Source of the DNA: Promethearchaeota archaeon
Lineage (GTDB): Archaea > Asgardarchaeota > Lokiarchaeia > Sigyniarchaeales > SOKP01
Length of the DNA stretch: 64,000 nucleotides
Reading direction: 5' to 3'
Assembly: GCA_019058245.1 (NCBI GenBank)
Contig: JAHPZJ010000013.1
Coordinates: 71,166-135,165, forward strand
Part shown: positions 9,862 to 18,207 of the stretch, in pieces
Layout of the letters: every line of letters starts with the position of its first letter
Numbering within the stretch: position 1 is the first letter of the stretch
Translations under genes and position numbers: made by a program
Notes under the pieces: generated by a model
What the model was told of the DNA's origin: nothing
What the model saw: only the letters and a program-made list of their open reading frames with translations
Databases searched by the model: none

Positions 9862-10076
9862 TCTTTTAGAGAAATATTAGACTAAATCAAAAAATATAAA
9901 CTTATAATAAATTTGTAAATTCTACATATAATTATACATTTTTGAAAAAAGAGTTTTCTAATTTATTTTTTAATTTAAATTAGAAGAAATATATTTAATT
10001 AGAAGTATACAAATTTATGCATATCATAAATTTATTTTTAAAATATAAAATTCACAAAAGAGAAAAAAATATAAAA

Positions 10077-11516
10077 ATGATTGGAATTAAATCATATGGA
10101 GTATATTTACCAAAATATCTGTTACCAAGGGAATTGATAGGTAAAGCGTGGGATTTTCCGATTGTTCCTGGTACAAGATCCGTAGCTATGGCTGATGAAG
10201 ATAGTCTTACAATGTCTGTGGAAGCGGGATTAGATTGTTTAATAGGATTTGATCCAAAAAGTATTGATGGGCTATTCTTTGCATCAACAACGCAAGTGTA
10301 TACTGAAAAAGATTCTGCTTCTTTAATTGCAACTGTTCTTGATATGAGAGAAGATATTATCACAGCAGATTTTACGGATTCATTGAAAGCGGGAACAACG
10401 GCAGTATCACGCGCAGTAGATACAATTAAAGCCAATAAAGATATAAAAAGTATTCTAGTAGTTGCAGCGGATACTAGAATCCCAGAACCCTCAACAATTT
10501 GGGAATATGGTTTTGCAGATGGTGCAGCTGCATTATTAATAGCAGAAGAAGATACTCTTCCATTATCAATTGATGATTATTATTCCATTTCTGCTAATGT
10601 TACGGGACCATGGAAAAGGACAGATAAAGATAAATATATAAGAACTTTTGAAGTAAAGATGGATACAAAATTCTATTTTGAGAGTATCACTAAAGTAATG
10701 TCTGAAATCTTGAAAAGAAACAATTTAAAACCAGAAGATATCAGTGCTGCAGCATATTATTATAATAATCCTAGAATGCATGGTACAGTTGCAAAAATGA
10801 TGAAATTTACTAGTGGTGTAGCTCAAAATAGCGTGTTTTTCCAGCTTGGTGATTTAGGAACTCCAATGCCATTTATCTTATTAATCGGGGCGTTAAGAAG
10901 GCCTAAACCAGAGGCGAAAATAATTATGACTGGCTTCGGGGATGGAGCAGATGCAATATTAATGCAAATTCAGAATAGAGATGCTCTAAGAAGCCTTGGA
11001 AAAACTCGGATGGGCTTTACTGGACATCAGAAGTCAATGGCATCTCTAAAAAATTACAATAAGTATCTTGACTTTAAGGAAATTTTTGAAAAAGATAGAT
11101 ATATAAGAAAAAGTTCCGCAGTTACAATTTGGCGTGATACGGCATCGGTATATAAATGGTATGGAGTAAAATGTAAAAATTGTGGATCGATTCAATATCC
11201 TGATATGTATCGTTCTTGTTATGTGTGTAGAGTAGATGATCAACTTGAGAGAGTAAAACTCGCATTAAAAGGTACTATCTTTACTTATACTTTAGATCAT
11301 TTAGTTGGTGGAACATACTCAAATATACCTATACCTCGATGTGTAATTGATCTAGATGGTGGGGGAAGAGTACTTCTTAATATGACAGAAATAGAGAAAC
11401 CCGAAGAAAACGTTCAAATAGGTATGCGAGTCGAAATAACATTTAGAAAAGAACATGAAGGAGCTGAATTTATAAATTATTATTGGAAATGCAGGCCTGA
11501 AAGGGGGAGACTATAA
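10077..11516 (+). CDS. HMG-CoA-synthase-like/DUF35 fusion protein
   Basis: Residues 1 to about 330 follow the archaeal HMG-CoA synthase (thiolase fold) layout. Residues about 345-479 form a DUF35 unit: a zinc ribbon (C366, C369, then CYVC) plus an OB-fold (GTIFTYTLDHL). Archaeal acetoacetyl-CoA thiolase/HMG-CoA synthase complexes use a separate DUF35 protein to share CoA intermediates; here it is fused. The position of the catalytic cysteine reads DSLKAGT (L103), and the expected histidine region reads AAYYYNNP, so classical synthase chemistry is doubtful. I chose ATG 10077 because the conserved start MIGIKSYGVYLP begins there. The thiolase gene follows after 14 bases. Confidence 0.8.
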   Translation: MIGIKSYGVYLPKYLLPRELIGKAWDFPIVPGTRSVAMADEDSLTMSVEAGLDCLIGFDPKSIDGLFFASTTQVYTEKDSASLIATVLDMREDIITADFTDSLKAGTTAVSRAVDTIKANKDIKSILVVAADTRIPEPSTIWEYGFADGAAALLIAEEDTLPLSIDDYYSISANVTGPWKRTDKDKYIRTFEVKMDTKFYFESITKVMSEILKRNNLKPEDISAAAYYYNNPRMHGTVAKMMKFTSGVAQNSVFFQLGDLGTPMPFILLIGALRRPKPEAKIIMTGFGDGADAILMQIQNRDALRSLGKTRMGFTGHQKSMASLKNYNKYLDFKEIFEKDRYIRKSSAVTIWRDTASVYKWYGVKCKNCGSIQYPDMYRSCYVCRVDDQLERVKLALKGTIFTYTLDHLVGGTYSNIPIPRCVIDLDGGGRVLLNMTEIEKPEENVQIGMRVEITFRKEHEGAEFINYYWKCRPERGRL

Positions 11517-11530
11517 AGAGGTGAAAAAAA

Positions 11531-12715
11531 GTGCGTAAAGGAATAAAAGATAAAGTTGCTATAATTGGATGTGATATGACCAAGTATGGTGAATTATGGG
11601 ATAAAAATCAATATGATTTGCTTTTTGAAGCAGTACAAAATGCTACAAAAGATGCAGGAATTACTAAAGACGATATTGATAGTACTTGGATTGGAATTTT
11701 TTACTATTTCACTGGACTTTCAGGTGCTATGGTAGAAGATATTTTAAGATTAGATGGTAAACCAGCAACTAGAGTTGAAAATTATTGCGCTAGCGGGATG
11801 GATGCCTTTAGAAATGCATCATTTGCGGTCGCTTCAGGTGCTTATGATATCGTACTTGCATGCGGAGTAGAAAAATTAATGGATGAAGGAGGCAGTGGAC
11901 TTCCAGGTTTTACACAGTTTGGACACCCTTTATATCCAATGCCATCTGCACCAGCTATGTTTTCTATGGCAGCAACAAGATCTTTTCATGAATATGGATG
12001 GACAAAAGAAGATCTGGCTAGGGTTGCTGTTAAAAACCATGAAAATGGAGCAGAGCATCCTAAAGCTCATTTTAGAAGCAGAATAACAATTGATCAAGCA
12101 ATAAAAGCACCTATGATTGCAGATCCTCTAGGTCGTTTTGATTGTTGTGCTATGAGTGATGGGGCAGCTGCTCTTATTTTAACGACACCAGAATTAGCTG
12201 AAAGTTATGCTCATTCAGATGATTATATCCTGGTTAAAGCAAATGCAATCTCATGCAGAACTAACTTTCCATGGTATATTCCTCCCAATGGTCCAGGAGC
12301 AGATTTTACCAGTTTTCCAGCAACCGTTAAGGCCGCTGAATATGCCTATAAAGAAGCGGGTGTTATAGATCCTCGAAAAGAAATTGATTGTGCAGAAGTT
12401 CATGACTGCTTTACTATTACAGAATTAATAAACTGTCAAGATTTAAAATTCTGCGATCGTGGTCAAGCTGCTGAAGAATTAAAAAATGGAACATTCAATT
12501 GGGATGGAGAAACAGCAGTTAATCCATCAGGTGGGCTAAAATCATTTGGACATCCAATAGGTTCCACAGGCTGTCGAATGCTAACCGAAATTACTAAACA
12601 ACTTCAAGGGCGAGCAGAAGGAAGACAAGTTCCAGATGCTAAATTAGGCTTATGTCATAACCTTGGAGGTGCATTTAGCGTTTGTTCCACTACTATTTTA
12701 AGTCAGAGAGACTAA
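11531..12715 (+). CDS. Thiolase-family acyl-CoA C-acetyltransferase
   Basis: A 394-residue archaeal-type thiolase (SCP-x/acetoacetyl-CoA thiolase class). The acyl-accepting cysteine is C86 in ENYCASGMDA. The histidine motif is HDCFTITEL, and the C-terminal catalytic region is GGLKSFGHPIGSTGCRM. It starts at GTG behind GAGGTGA with exactly six bases between GGTGA and the start, an exemplary ribosome site for this genome. It is co-transcribed with the HMG-CoA-synthase-like/DUF35 gene and probably forms a complex with it, for mevalonate synthesis or for a related acyl-CoA condensation or cleavage. Confidence 0.9.
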   Translation: MRKGIKDKVAIIGCDMTKYGELWDKNQYDLLFEAVQNATKDAGITKDDIDSTWIGIFYYFTGLSGAMVEDILRLDGKPATRVENYCASGMDAFRNASFAVASGAYDIVLACGVEKLMDEGGSGLPGFTQFGHPLYPMPSAPAMFSMAATRSFHEYGWTKEDLARVAVKNHENGAEHPKAHFRSRITIDQAIKAPMIADPLGRFDCCAMSDGAAALILTTPELAESYAHSDDYILVKANAISCRTNFPWYIPPNGPGADFTSFPATVKAAEYAYKEAGVIDPRKEIDCAEVHDCFTITELINCQDLKFCDRGQAAEELKNGTFNWDGETAVNPSGGLKSFGHPIGSTGCRMLTEITKQLQGRAEGRQVPDAKLGLCHNLGGAFSVCSTTILSQRD

Positions 12716-12795
12716 AATTTATTCAAATAAATTAAATAATTTCCTTTTTTTTTTTAATTTTTTTTTAGATATTTCTAAATTATAGGAAAACAAAA

Positions 12796-12831
12796 AAAAA
12801 GAATTTTAATTAAGAATTTAAAAAATTCTTA
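12796..12831 (-). terminator. Probable mscL terminator
   Basis: Reading the minus strand, TAAGAATTT and AAATTCTTA form a 9-bp stem with a three-base loop just after the mscL stop. A short T-rich run follows (the nine-A block on the + strand). The + strand thiolase has its own T-runs at 12743-12769. Confidence 0.45.
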
Positions 12832-12839
12832 TTTATTTA

Positions 12840-13214
12840 TTAATCTAATCCTATTTTAGAAGCATATTTGATTATTAGGAAAAGTATAAACGCAATAATA
12901 AAGAAATTGATGACAGCAGCAATAAATTTTCCTACACCAAACGGTCCTGCTTTAATATCCTGAATGTCTTCAAAATTTGGAATAAAAATACCTATGATTG
13001 GTGTTATTATATCTTCTGCTAATGACATAATCAATGCATTTACGGCAAGACCTAGAATAAATGCTGAGGCTAATCCAAGGATTTTATATTTCTTAATAAA
13101 TTGTAAAAATTCTTCTCCTAGATTTTTGGGTTTTTTTGGCTCTGGTTCTGGTTTAGGAGTTAAAATCTCACGAATCTTTTTTAATTCTTCTAGCATCTCA
13201 CTTTCTTTTGACAT
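12840..13214 (-). CDS. mscL: Large-conductance mechanosensitive channel
   Basis: MscL opens in the cell membrane on osmotic downshock. The core signature FLQFIKKYKILGLASAFILG begins the first membrane helix (about 48-72), followed by NALIMSLAEDIITPIIG. The second helix is FIAAVINFFIIAFILFLIIKY (about 96-116). A 33-residue charged N-terminal extension rich in Pro, Glu and Lys precedes the conserved start, while the usual long C-terminal cytoplasmic helix bundle is almost absent. Total length is 124 residues. It is monocistronic and convergent with the thiolase operon. Confidence 0.92.
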   Translation of the reverse strand: MSKESEMLEELKKIREILTPKPEPEPKKPKNLGEEFLQFIKKYKILGLASAFILGLAVNALIMSLAEDIITPIIGIFIPNFEDIQDIKAGPFGVGKFIAAVINFFIIAFILFLIIKYASKIGLD

Positions 13215-13403
13215 CTTTATTTTCCCTTTTTTTTTTTAACAGAGATTTATTTTAAAATAATTAGAAAGATAATAAAATTTGATGATGACTATTAAAAAAC
13301 AATTTCTATTATAAATTATATAAATTAGATAATATTAACAAATTTCTTAATAGGACCAATTGGAATATAGTATTTTCAATAAATACTAGTTGTAAAATAA
13401 TAT

Positions 13404-14039
13404 CTAAAAAAAGAAATCCATAATATCGTATATTTCTATGAGTTTTTCTACTATGAGGTTAGCTTCTGCTTTCAAATCATCTACAGTCTTACTTAAAATA
13501 TCTTTTTGTTCTTTCCAGAATAATGTATAGATTAATCCAAGATATTTTCCATATACTAATAACCCACCTTCAAAAATCGTATCTTTTTCAATTGTGATTG
13601 TACCAAAAGTAGTATCCTCTTCATAGGCAGTTAAAAAATCTACGATCAATTTATATACTCTAGAACTCATAAAAGGTCTATCTGACACACTAGCAACCTT
13701 ATGCTCAAATCCTCTCCCTCCTTTCCGAGGTACCTTTAGATGGTAAAATCTAATATCATTTGATATTTCATTTATCCTATCTCGAGCACTTTCAAGGAAC
13801 TGACTATTAATGGAAAGCTCTTCTTCAGCACCAACGTCATCTATCTTTTGAGAACCTCGATGCTTTCCATTATTGTCTATAAAAGCAATAAAAGGTGGGC
13901 ATTCGCTATTATCAGAATGATTTTTTATTAAAATTGTAAAGAGTCCAGTTTTTTTTTGATAATCTACTTGTCTTTGAAAGCTTTGTTTGCAATAAGGACA
14001 AATCATATTTATTAATGTCGAATCGTCGTTATTATTCAT
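13404..14039 (-). CDS. Hypothetical zinc-ribbon protein
   Basis: I recognise no named family. The N-terminus carries a CPYC pair (residues 14-17) and a later cysteine in ECPPFIAF, compatible with a small treble-clef or ribbon that binds zinc. The middle region (FIDNNGKHRGSQ) and the C-terminal alpha/beta part (IFEGGLLVYGKYLGLIYTLFW, then an amphipathic helix) suggest a compact sensor or roadblock-like fold. No signal or membrane segment is visible. A GAGGAG ribosome site lies only two bases before the ATG. It is divergent from the MoxR ATPase. Confidence 0.5.
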   Translation of the reverse strand: MNNNDDSTLINMICPYCKQSFQRQVDYQKKTGLFTILIKNHSDNSECPPFIAFIDNNGKHRGSQKIDDVGAEEELSINSQFLESARDRINEISNDIRFYHLKVPRKGGRGFEHKVASVSDRPFMSSRVYKLIVDFLTAYEEDTTFGTITIEKDTIFEGGLLVYGKYLGLIYTLFWKEQKDILSKTVDDLKAEANLIVEKLIEIYDIMDFFF

Positions 14040-14218
14040 GTCTCCTCAAAACTATAATCAAATGAGAGTTTTTAAATTTTAGCATATAAATAATGAATCA
14101 TAGTTTTCAGTTATTCCTAGCAGTATAAAATCACTCGATTCAACAATTTATTTTTTCGATTGAAATAGGTAAGAAATATATGATAAAATATTTAATTTTA
14201 AAATAATTTCAGTTAATT

Positions 14219-15073
14219 ATGAGTAATATGGGTTTTAATAAATTTCAAGGAGACGTTAAAACTAAAAATATTAAATATCTTGCAGACCCACAACTTAAAA
14301 ATATAGTTAATGTGTCAATAGCGCTTCAAAGACCATTGTTAGTTAAAGGAGAACCAGGAACGGGAAAGACAATGCTGGCATATGCTATTGCAGAAAGTTT
14401 GGGAAAAAAATTAATAATTTGGAATATTAAAAGTACAACTGAAGCAATTGATGGGTGTTATATGTATGATACAGTTCAAAGATTAAATGATAGTCGATTT
14501 GGTTGTGAAGATCGAGATGTAAATAATATTCATGATTATATAACTTTAGGTCCATTAGGGGAGGCTTTTGTATCCGAAGAACAAGTTGTTATTTTATTAG
14601 ATGAGATTGATAAAGCAGATATTGAATTTCCTAATGATTTATTACAAGAACTAGATGTAATGGAATTTTACATTAAAGAAACCAAAGAATTTGTGAAAGC
14701 CAAAACCAGACCTATCGTAATTATCACTTCTAATAATGAAAAAGAACTCCCTGATGCTTTCTTAAGAAGATGTGTATTTCACTGGATAGAGTTTCCCTCA
14801 AAAGAATTTATGGCTGATATTTGTAAATTACATTATCCCAATTTGAGAGAAAATCTATTAGATCAGTGTTTAAAACATTTTTATGCATTGCGAGCTATCA
14901 CAAAATTAAGAAAAATGCCATCAACTTCGGAGCTCCTTGATTGGATCGGTGTATTACTAAAAAGTGGTATTACTATGGATGAATTAAGCAAAAATATACC
15001 ATTTTTAGGCGTGCTTATAAAGAAAGAGAAAGATTTCGAGGTAGCTTCAGATAAGCTCAAGTTTCCAACCTGA
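14219..15073 (+). CDS. MoxR-family AAA ATPase
   Basis: A 284-residue AAA+ ATPase. Walker A is GEPGTGKTM. The subfamily motif IWNIKSTTEAIDG is present, Walker B is VVILLDEIDKADIEFPNDLL, sensor-1 is VIITSNNEKELPDAFLRR, and the RR finger is present. This subgroup normally sits next to a VWA protein with a DVGGSM motif and acts with it as a metal- or complex-maturation chaperone. Here the only such VWA gene lies about 43 kb away (58064-59488). The gene is apparently monocistronic. Confidence 0.9.
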   Translation: MSNMGFNKFQGDVKTKNIKYLADPQLKNIVNVSIALQRPLLVKGEPGTGKTMLAYAIAESLGKKLIIWNIKSTTEAIDGCYMYDTVQRLNDSRFGCEDRDVNNIHDYITLGPLGEAFVSEEQVVILLDEIDKADIEFPNDLLQELDVMEFYIKETKEFVKAKTRPIVIITSNNEKELPDAFLRRCVFHWIEFPSKEFMADICKLHYPNLRENLLDQCLKHFYALRAITKLRKMPSTSELLDWIGVLLKSGITMDELSKNIPFLGVLIKKEKDFEVASDKLKFPT

Positions 15074-15229
15074 ATAATTAATTTTTCTAATTATTATAAA
15101 CTTTTCTCTGAATTTTTCTCCCAAATCTCTAATAATTCTATCGATTATTCTCTATATATCAAATTATTTTATTGTTCTTATTAACCACCTCAATTATTGA
15201 ATTGCAATATTGTTATAAATCAATATTAA

Positions 15230-15517
15230 TTATGGAATTAATTTAATTACTTCGAGGTAAGATTTAAAACGTGAAATAAGTAAGCACAGTGTATCATATT
15301 TAATATCTGAGTCAATAATTTCCTCAGCTCTTTTTATTACATCTTTTTCAGAATATTTTTTTGAACCATTTTCAAAAATTAATTCAAGTTCTGCTAGAGC
15401 CCAACATAACGCATCAAAAGGAAAATTACTCTCTAACAAATGTTGATAATATTTTTCTATCTTTAATTTGAATTTATCAGATATTTCAATAATTTCCAAT
15501 GGTTTTATTTCTAACAT
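15230..15517 (-). CDS. Small hypothetical protein
   Basis: A 95-residue acidic, all-helical protein. The start is placed at ATG 15517 because a strong GGAGGTGG lies immediately upstream; the longer open frame to 15559 only translates that ribosome site. The protein begins MLEIKPLEIIEISDKFKL and has no recognised domain. The opening LEIKPL resembles the N-termini of the two unrelated proteins at 31721 and 32364 (LELKPIKNKK and LELKPLKNKK). No membrane segment is present. Function unknown. Confidence 0.5.
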   Translation of the reverse strand: MLEIKPLEIIEISDKFKLKIEKYYQHLLESNFPFDALCWALAELELIFENGSKKYSEKDVIKRAEEIIDSDIKYDTLCLLISRFKSYLEVIKLIP

Positions 15518-15644
15518 TTTTTTTTCCACCTCCTTTTTTTTTATTTGAATAAATTTCAATATTATTTTTTTTATTAAATTGTTTTTTTTCTTTTCTTAAC
15601 ATATAATATATGTAAAACAAACTATTTAAATGCTCTGAATGATG

Positions 15645-15706
15645 TTCGGACTATTACGAGCTCTGCCGAATATAGTTCGGGGGAATGATTGATTTTTAAT
15701 AAATCA
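15645..15706. promoter_or_regulatory. Cluster of inverted repeats upstream of TauE operon
   Basis: In an otherwise AT-only region there are three TTCGG/CCGAA half-sites (15645-15649, 15666-15670, 15676-15680). The last two form CCGAA-N5-TTCGG. They are followed by TGATTT-N5-AAATCA (15690-15706). Position between divergent genes and the local GC content suggest an operator or leader structure for the 15793 operon. Confidence 0.4.
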
Positions 15707-15792
15707 TAAGTTTTAAATAATAAGCATTCATTACGAGTAATTATTGATAATGATACTTAATTATATCTAATTATAGATACATATTATTTAAA

Positions 15793-15948
15793 ATGACATT
15801 AGATTGGGAAATTGGAAAGGAAGCCCGAGAATTAGATGAAAAGCCAATATTAGAACGCGCAAAGATTGAAAAAAGTTCTCTTAAAAAAATTATTATCGCT
15901 TTAATCTATTATTCTATAACAATGTTATTATTTTACTTTTTATTATGA
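15793..15948 (+). CDS. Small single-pass membrane protein
   Basis: A 51-codon gene: a charged cytoplasmic-type N-terminus (MTLDWEIGKEARELDEKPIL) followed by one hydrophobic helix near the C-terminus (about 33-51). Its TGA abuts the GTG of the TauE-family permease, a direct stop-start junction, so the two are almost certainly translated from one message. It may be an accessory subunit of that permease. No homology can be claimed from sequence reading alone. Confidence 0.55.
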   Translation: MTLDWEIGKEARELDEKPILERAKIEKSSLKKIIIALIYYSITMLLFYFLL

Positions 15949-16752
15949 GTGCTAAAACCCATGGAATTGATATTAATTATCATTTTAATTGCATTTATCT
16001 TTGAATCTATGGATAGTATGGCGGGAATGGGATTTGGCACAGCTCTATCACCACTACTATTCTTATTTGGTTATTCTCCTCTCCAAGTTGTTCCTACTAT
16101 CTTAATTTCAGAGGCAGTATCAGGAGCAATCGATACAATTTTTGATCATGAATTTAAAAATATTCGATATTCATTTCGACCATTAAATGATGCTACTAAA
16201 ATTTCCTTAATCATGGCTTTTTTTGGTTGTATTGCTATTTTCTCATCAATTCTCCTTACTTACTATGCAATTAAATTTCCTGCTATAATAATAAAGACAT
16301 ATGTGGCAATTTTAGTTATTTTCATGGGCATATCCGGCTTTCTAGGATCAAAATTAAGAAAACTAGAATATTTAAAACCACACCCAAAAATGTTAATCGG
16401 TTTTTCTGCATTAGCAGGATTCAATAAGGGGATAGGAGGAGGAGGGTATGGACCAGTTATTACAATGGGGCAAATAATTTCTGGAGTTTATGAAAAGAGT
16501 GCAACTGCAATGGTATCCTTTGCAGAATCTATTGTCTCAATATTAGGTATTTTCACATTTTTTCTAATAAGCTTTGCTGGTGTTGGTATCGATCTTGTTC
16601 TTCTTCCATCATTATTTACAGGAGGGTTCTTTGCTGCTCTTACGGCACCCTATTTAGTCAGAGTTATTCCTAATAAAATTTGGAGATATTTTATACCAAT
16701 ATATGCAATTGGAATTGGAATATTTTCTATTATAGTAATTTTTGCATTTTAA
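15949..16752 (+). CDS. TauE/SafE-family anion permease
   Basis: A 267-residue polytopic membrane protein with about eight hydrophobic helices. It shows the duplicated family pattern: an early ESMDSMAGMGFGTALSPLL loop and the matching second-half loop GFNKGIGGGGYGPVITMGQ. Family members export or import sulfite, sulfonates or other organic anions. The annotated GTG abuts the stop of the 51-residue membrane protein; ATG 15961 is an alternative start. Substrate unknown, but coupling to a small membrane protein is notable. Confidence 0.82.
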   Translation: MLKPMELILIIILIAFIFESMDSMAGMGFGTALSPLLFLFGYSPLQVVPTILISEAVSGAIDTIFDHEFKNIRYSFRPLNDATKISLIMAFFGCIAIFSSILLTYYAIKFPAIIIKTYVAILVIFMGISGFLGSKLRKLEYLKPHPKMLIGFSALAGFNKGIGGGGYGPVITMGQIISGVYEKSATAMVSFAESIVSILGIFTFFLISFAGVGIDLVLLPSLFTGGFFAALTAPYLVRVIPNKIWRYFIPIYAIGIGIFSIIVIFAF

Positions 16753-17216
16753 TATAAAATCTCTATTAAAGTATCTCTATTATATTAAAGAGAAGTAGGG
16801 CTTTATTATAGTTTAAGATGGATTAGTGTGAGTTAAGTTTATCAGTTTTGAATTATTTGAAGATATTAAGTAGAGATCCTTAAAATTAAATAATTAAAGT
16901 TAAGACTATATGCTTTTTTATTCATATAAATATTATAATGAATTTTTTTATTAATTAAGAATAATATTCAACATTAGATAAATTTTACCGAACAAAAATA
17001 TCATTGTCTTAAATTAGTTAAATAAGAATTTATCAAATAATTTTTAAGTTTATTAATCATGCTTTTATCGTCTAAAAAATACCAAAAAAAAATGCATAAT
17101 TGAACTATTGATGAAATAATTATAAATATTAAAATGAATATTATTCAGTATAAGGAATTAAGATTATGAAAAATTATTTATAAGTAAGAGAAATAATTTT
17201 TCTCCGGTGAATAAAT
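16753..17216. other. AT-rich intergenic region
   Basis: No gene or RNA was recognised in these 464 bases. A 13-bp palindrome TGAATATTATTCA lies at 17135-17147, upstream of the receiver gene. Its centre is one base shorter than the TGAATAATTATTCA box found at 38-48 kb, so it is probably a different site or chance. The ribosome site GGTGA of the next gene is at 17206-17210. Confidence 0.4.
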
Positions 17217-18092
17217 ATAGCAGAAAAAAAGATAGATATCCTCTTAATTGAAGATAATAAAGCTGATGTACGTCTTATTGAAGAATTTTTGAAAAAATCT
17301 GAAGAATTCAAATTTAATTTAGAATCAAAACCTAGACTTTATGAAGGTATGAATTATCTTAAGTCTAGAGACTTTGATATTATTTTATTAGATTTAACCT
17401 TACCGGATAGTGATAAAGAGAATACTCTAGAAATTGTTTTAAACAATACTACCTCTATTCCTATAATTATTTTAACTGGATTAGATGATAAGGATATAGC
17501 ATTAAAATCTCTTCAAAAAGGTGCTCAAGACTATATACTAAAGGATGAATTAAATCAAGGAAATTTAACAAGAGCTATAATATATGCTATTGAAAGACAT
17601 AAAAGTAAAACTGAAAAGATAATAGAGAGAGCTTTAAAAACGCAATTTGATGAAAAAGATAAAGAAATTCTTAATTATCTACAAGACAATTATAAAATCT
17701 CATATAAAGATTTAAGTAAAAAAGTGAATTTAGCTGCCAGCACTATTCATAATCGAGTACAAAATATGATAAAAGAGGGAATAATAAAGAAATTTGATAC
17801 GTTTGTAGATCCTTTTAAAGTTGGATATACATCTATAGCCATTCTTGGTCTTTCTGTAGATCCGTTGAAATCTGAGAATATTGCTAGAAAACTCTCAAAA
17901 TATGATGAAATACAATTAGTTGCCTCCTCTACGGGAGATCATAATTTATTATTGAAAATTATTGCGAAAAACGAAAAATATCTTTGGAGATTTATAAATG
18001 AAGAAATTAAAACTCTAGATGGTATCCAATCACCAATACATGTTTCAAGCTTTTTAGATATCTTTAAAATGTCTCATAAAATTACCTTTTAA
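17217..18092 (+). CDS. Response-regulator receiver fused to Lrp/AsnC regulator
   Basis: The N-terminus is a CheY-like receiver: acidic pair in ILLIEDN, phospho-acceptor in IILLDLTLPD, switch Thr in ILTGLDD, and conserved Lys in YILKDEL. The C-terminus (about 140-291) is an AsnC/Lrp winged helix (DLSKKVNLAASTIHNRV) plus a RAM-type ligand domain. No ATG, GTG or TTG precedes the first receiver strand. GGTGA (17206-17210) lies exactly six bases before ATA 17217, giving MAEKKIDILLIEDN, so an AUA start is proposed. The first TTG (17289) would delete strand one and the acidic pair. A membrane histidine kinase is convergent next door. Confidence 0.82.
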   Translation: MAEKKIDILLIEDNKADVRLIEEFLKKSEEFKFNLESKPRLYEGMNYLKSRDFDIILLDLTLPDSDKENTLEIVLNNTTSIPIIILTGLDDKDIALKSLQKGAQDYILKDELNQGNLTRAIIYAIERHKSKTEKIIERALKTQFDEKDKEILNYLQDNYKISYKDLSKKVNLAASTIHNRVQNMIKEGIIKKFDTFVDPFKVGYTSIAILGLSVDPLKSENIARKLSKYDEIQLVASSTGDHNLLLKIIAKNEKYLWRFINEEIKTLDGIQSPIHVSSFLDIFKMSHKITF

Positions 18093-18207
18093 TATAGAAA
18101 TAAATTGAACAAATTATCAGCTATATATGATTCTTCTAACAATTAAAGATCCTGGATTTTTCCGATGAATTTTTTTATGTTCATTTAACTTTAATTTTAC
18201 TCAAATT

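Noticed and set aside
11883..12086. Plus-strand open frame inside the thiolase gene.
   Set aside because: It overlaps the catalytic core of a clear thiolase in another frame and has no ribosome site.
15636..15680. A C/D-box small RNA (ATGATGT and CTGC).
   Set aside because: Box D CUGA is not present in a proper place, and box C is inexact.
17135..17147. TGAATATTATTCA as another copy of the metal box.
   Set aside because: The centre is one base shorter, so the half-sites are on a different helical register; no metal gene is adjacent.
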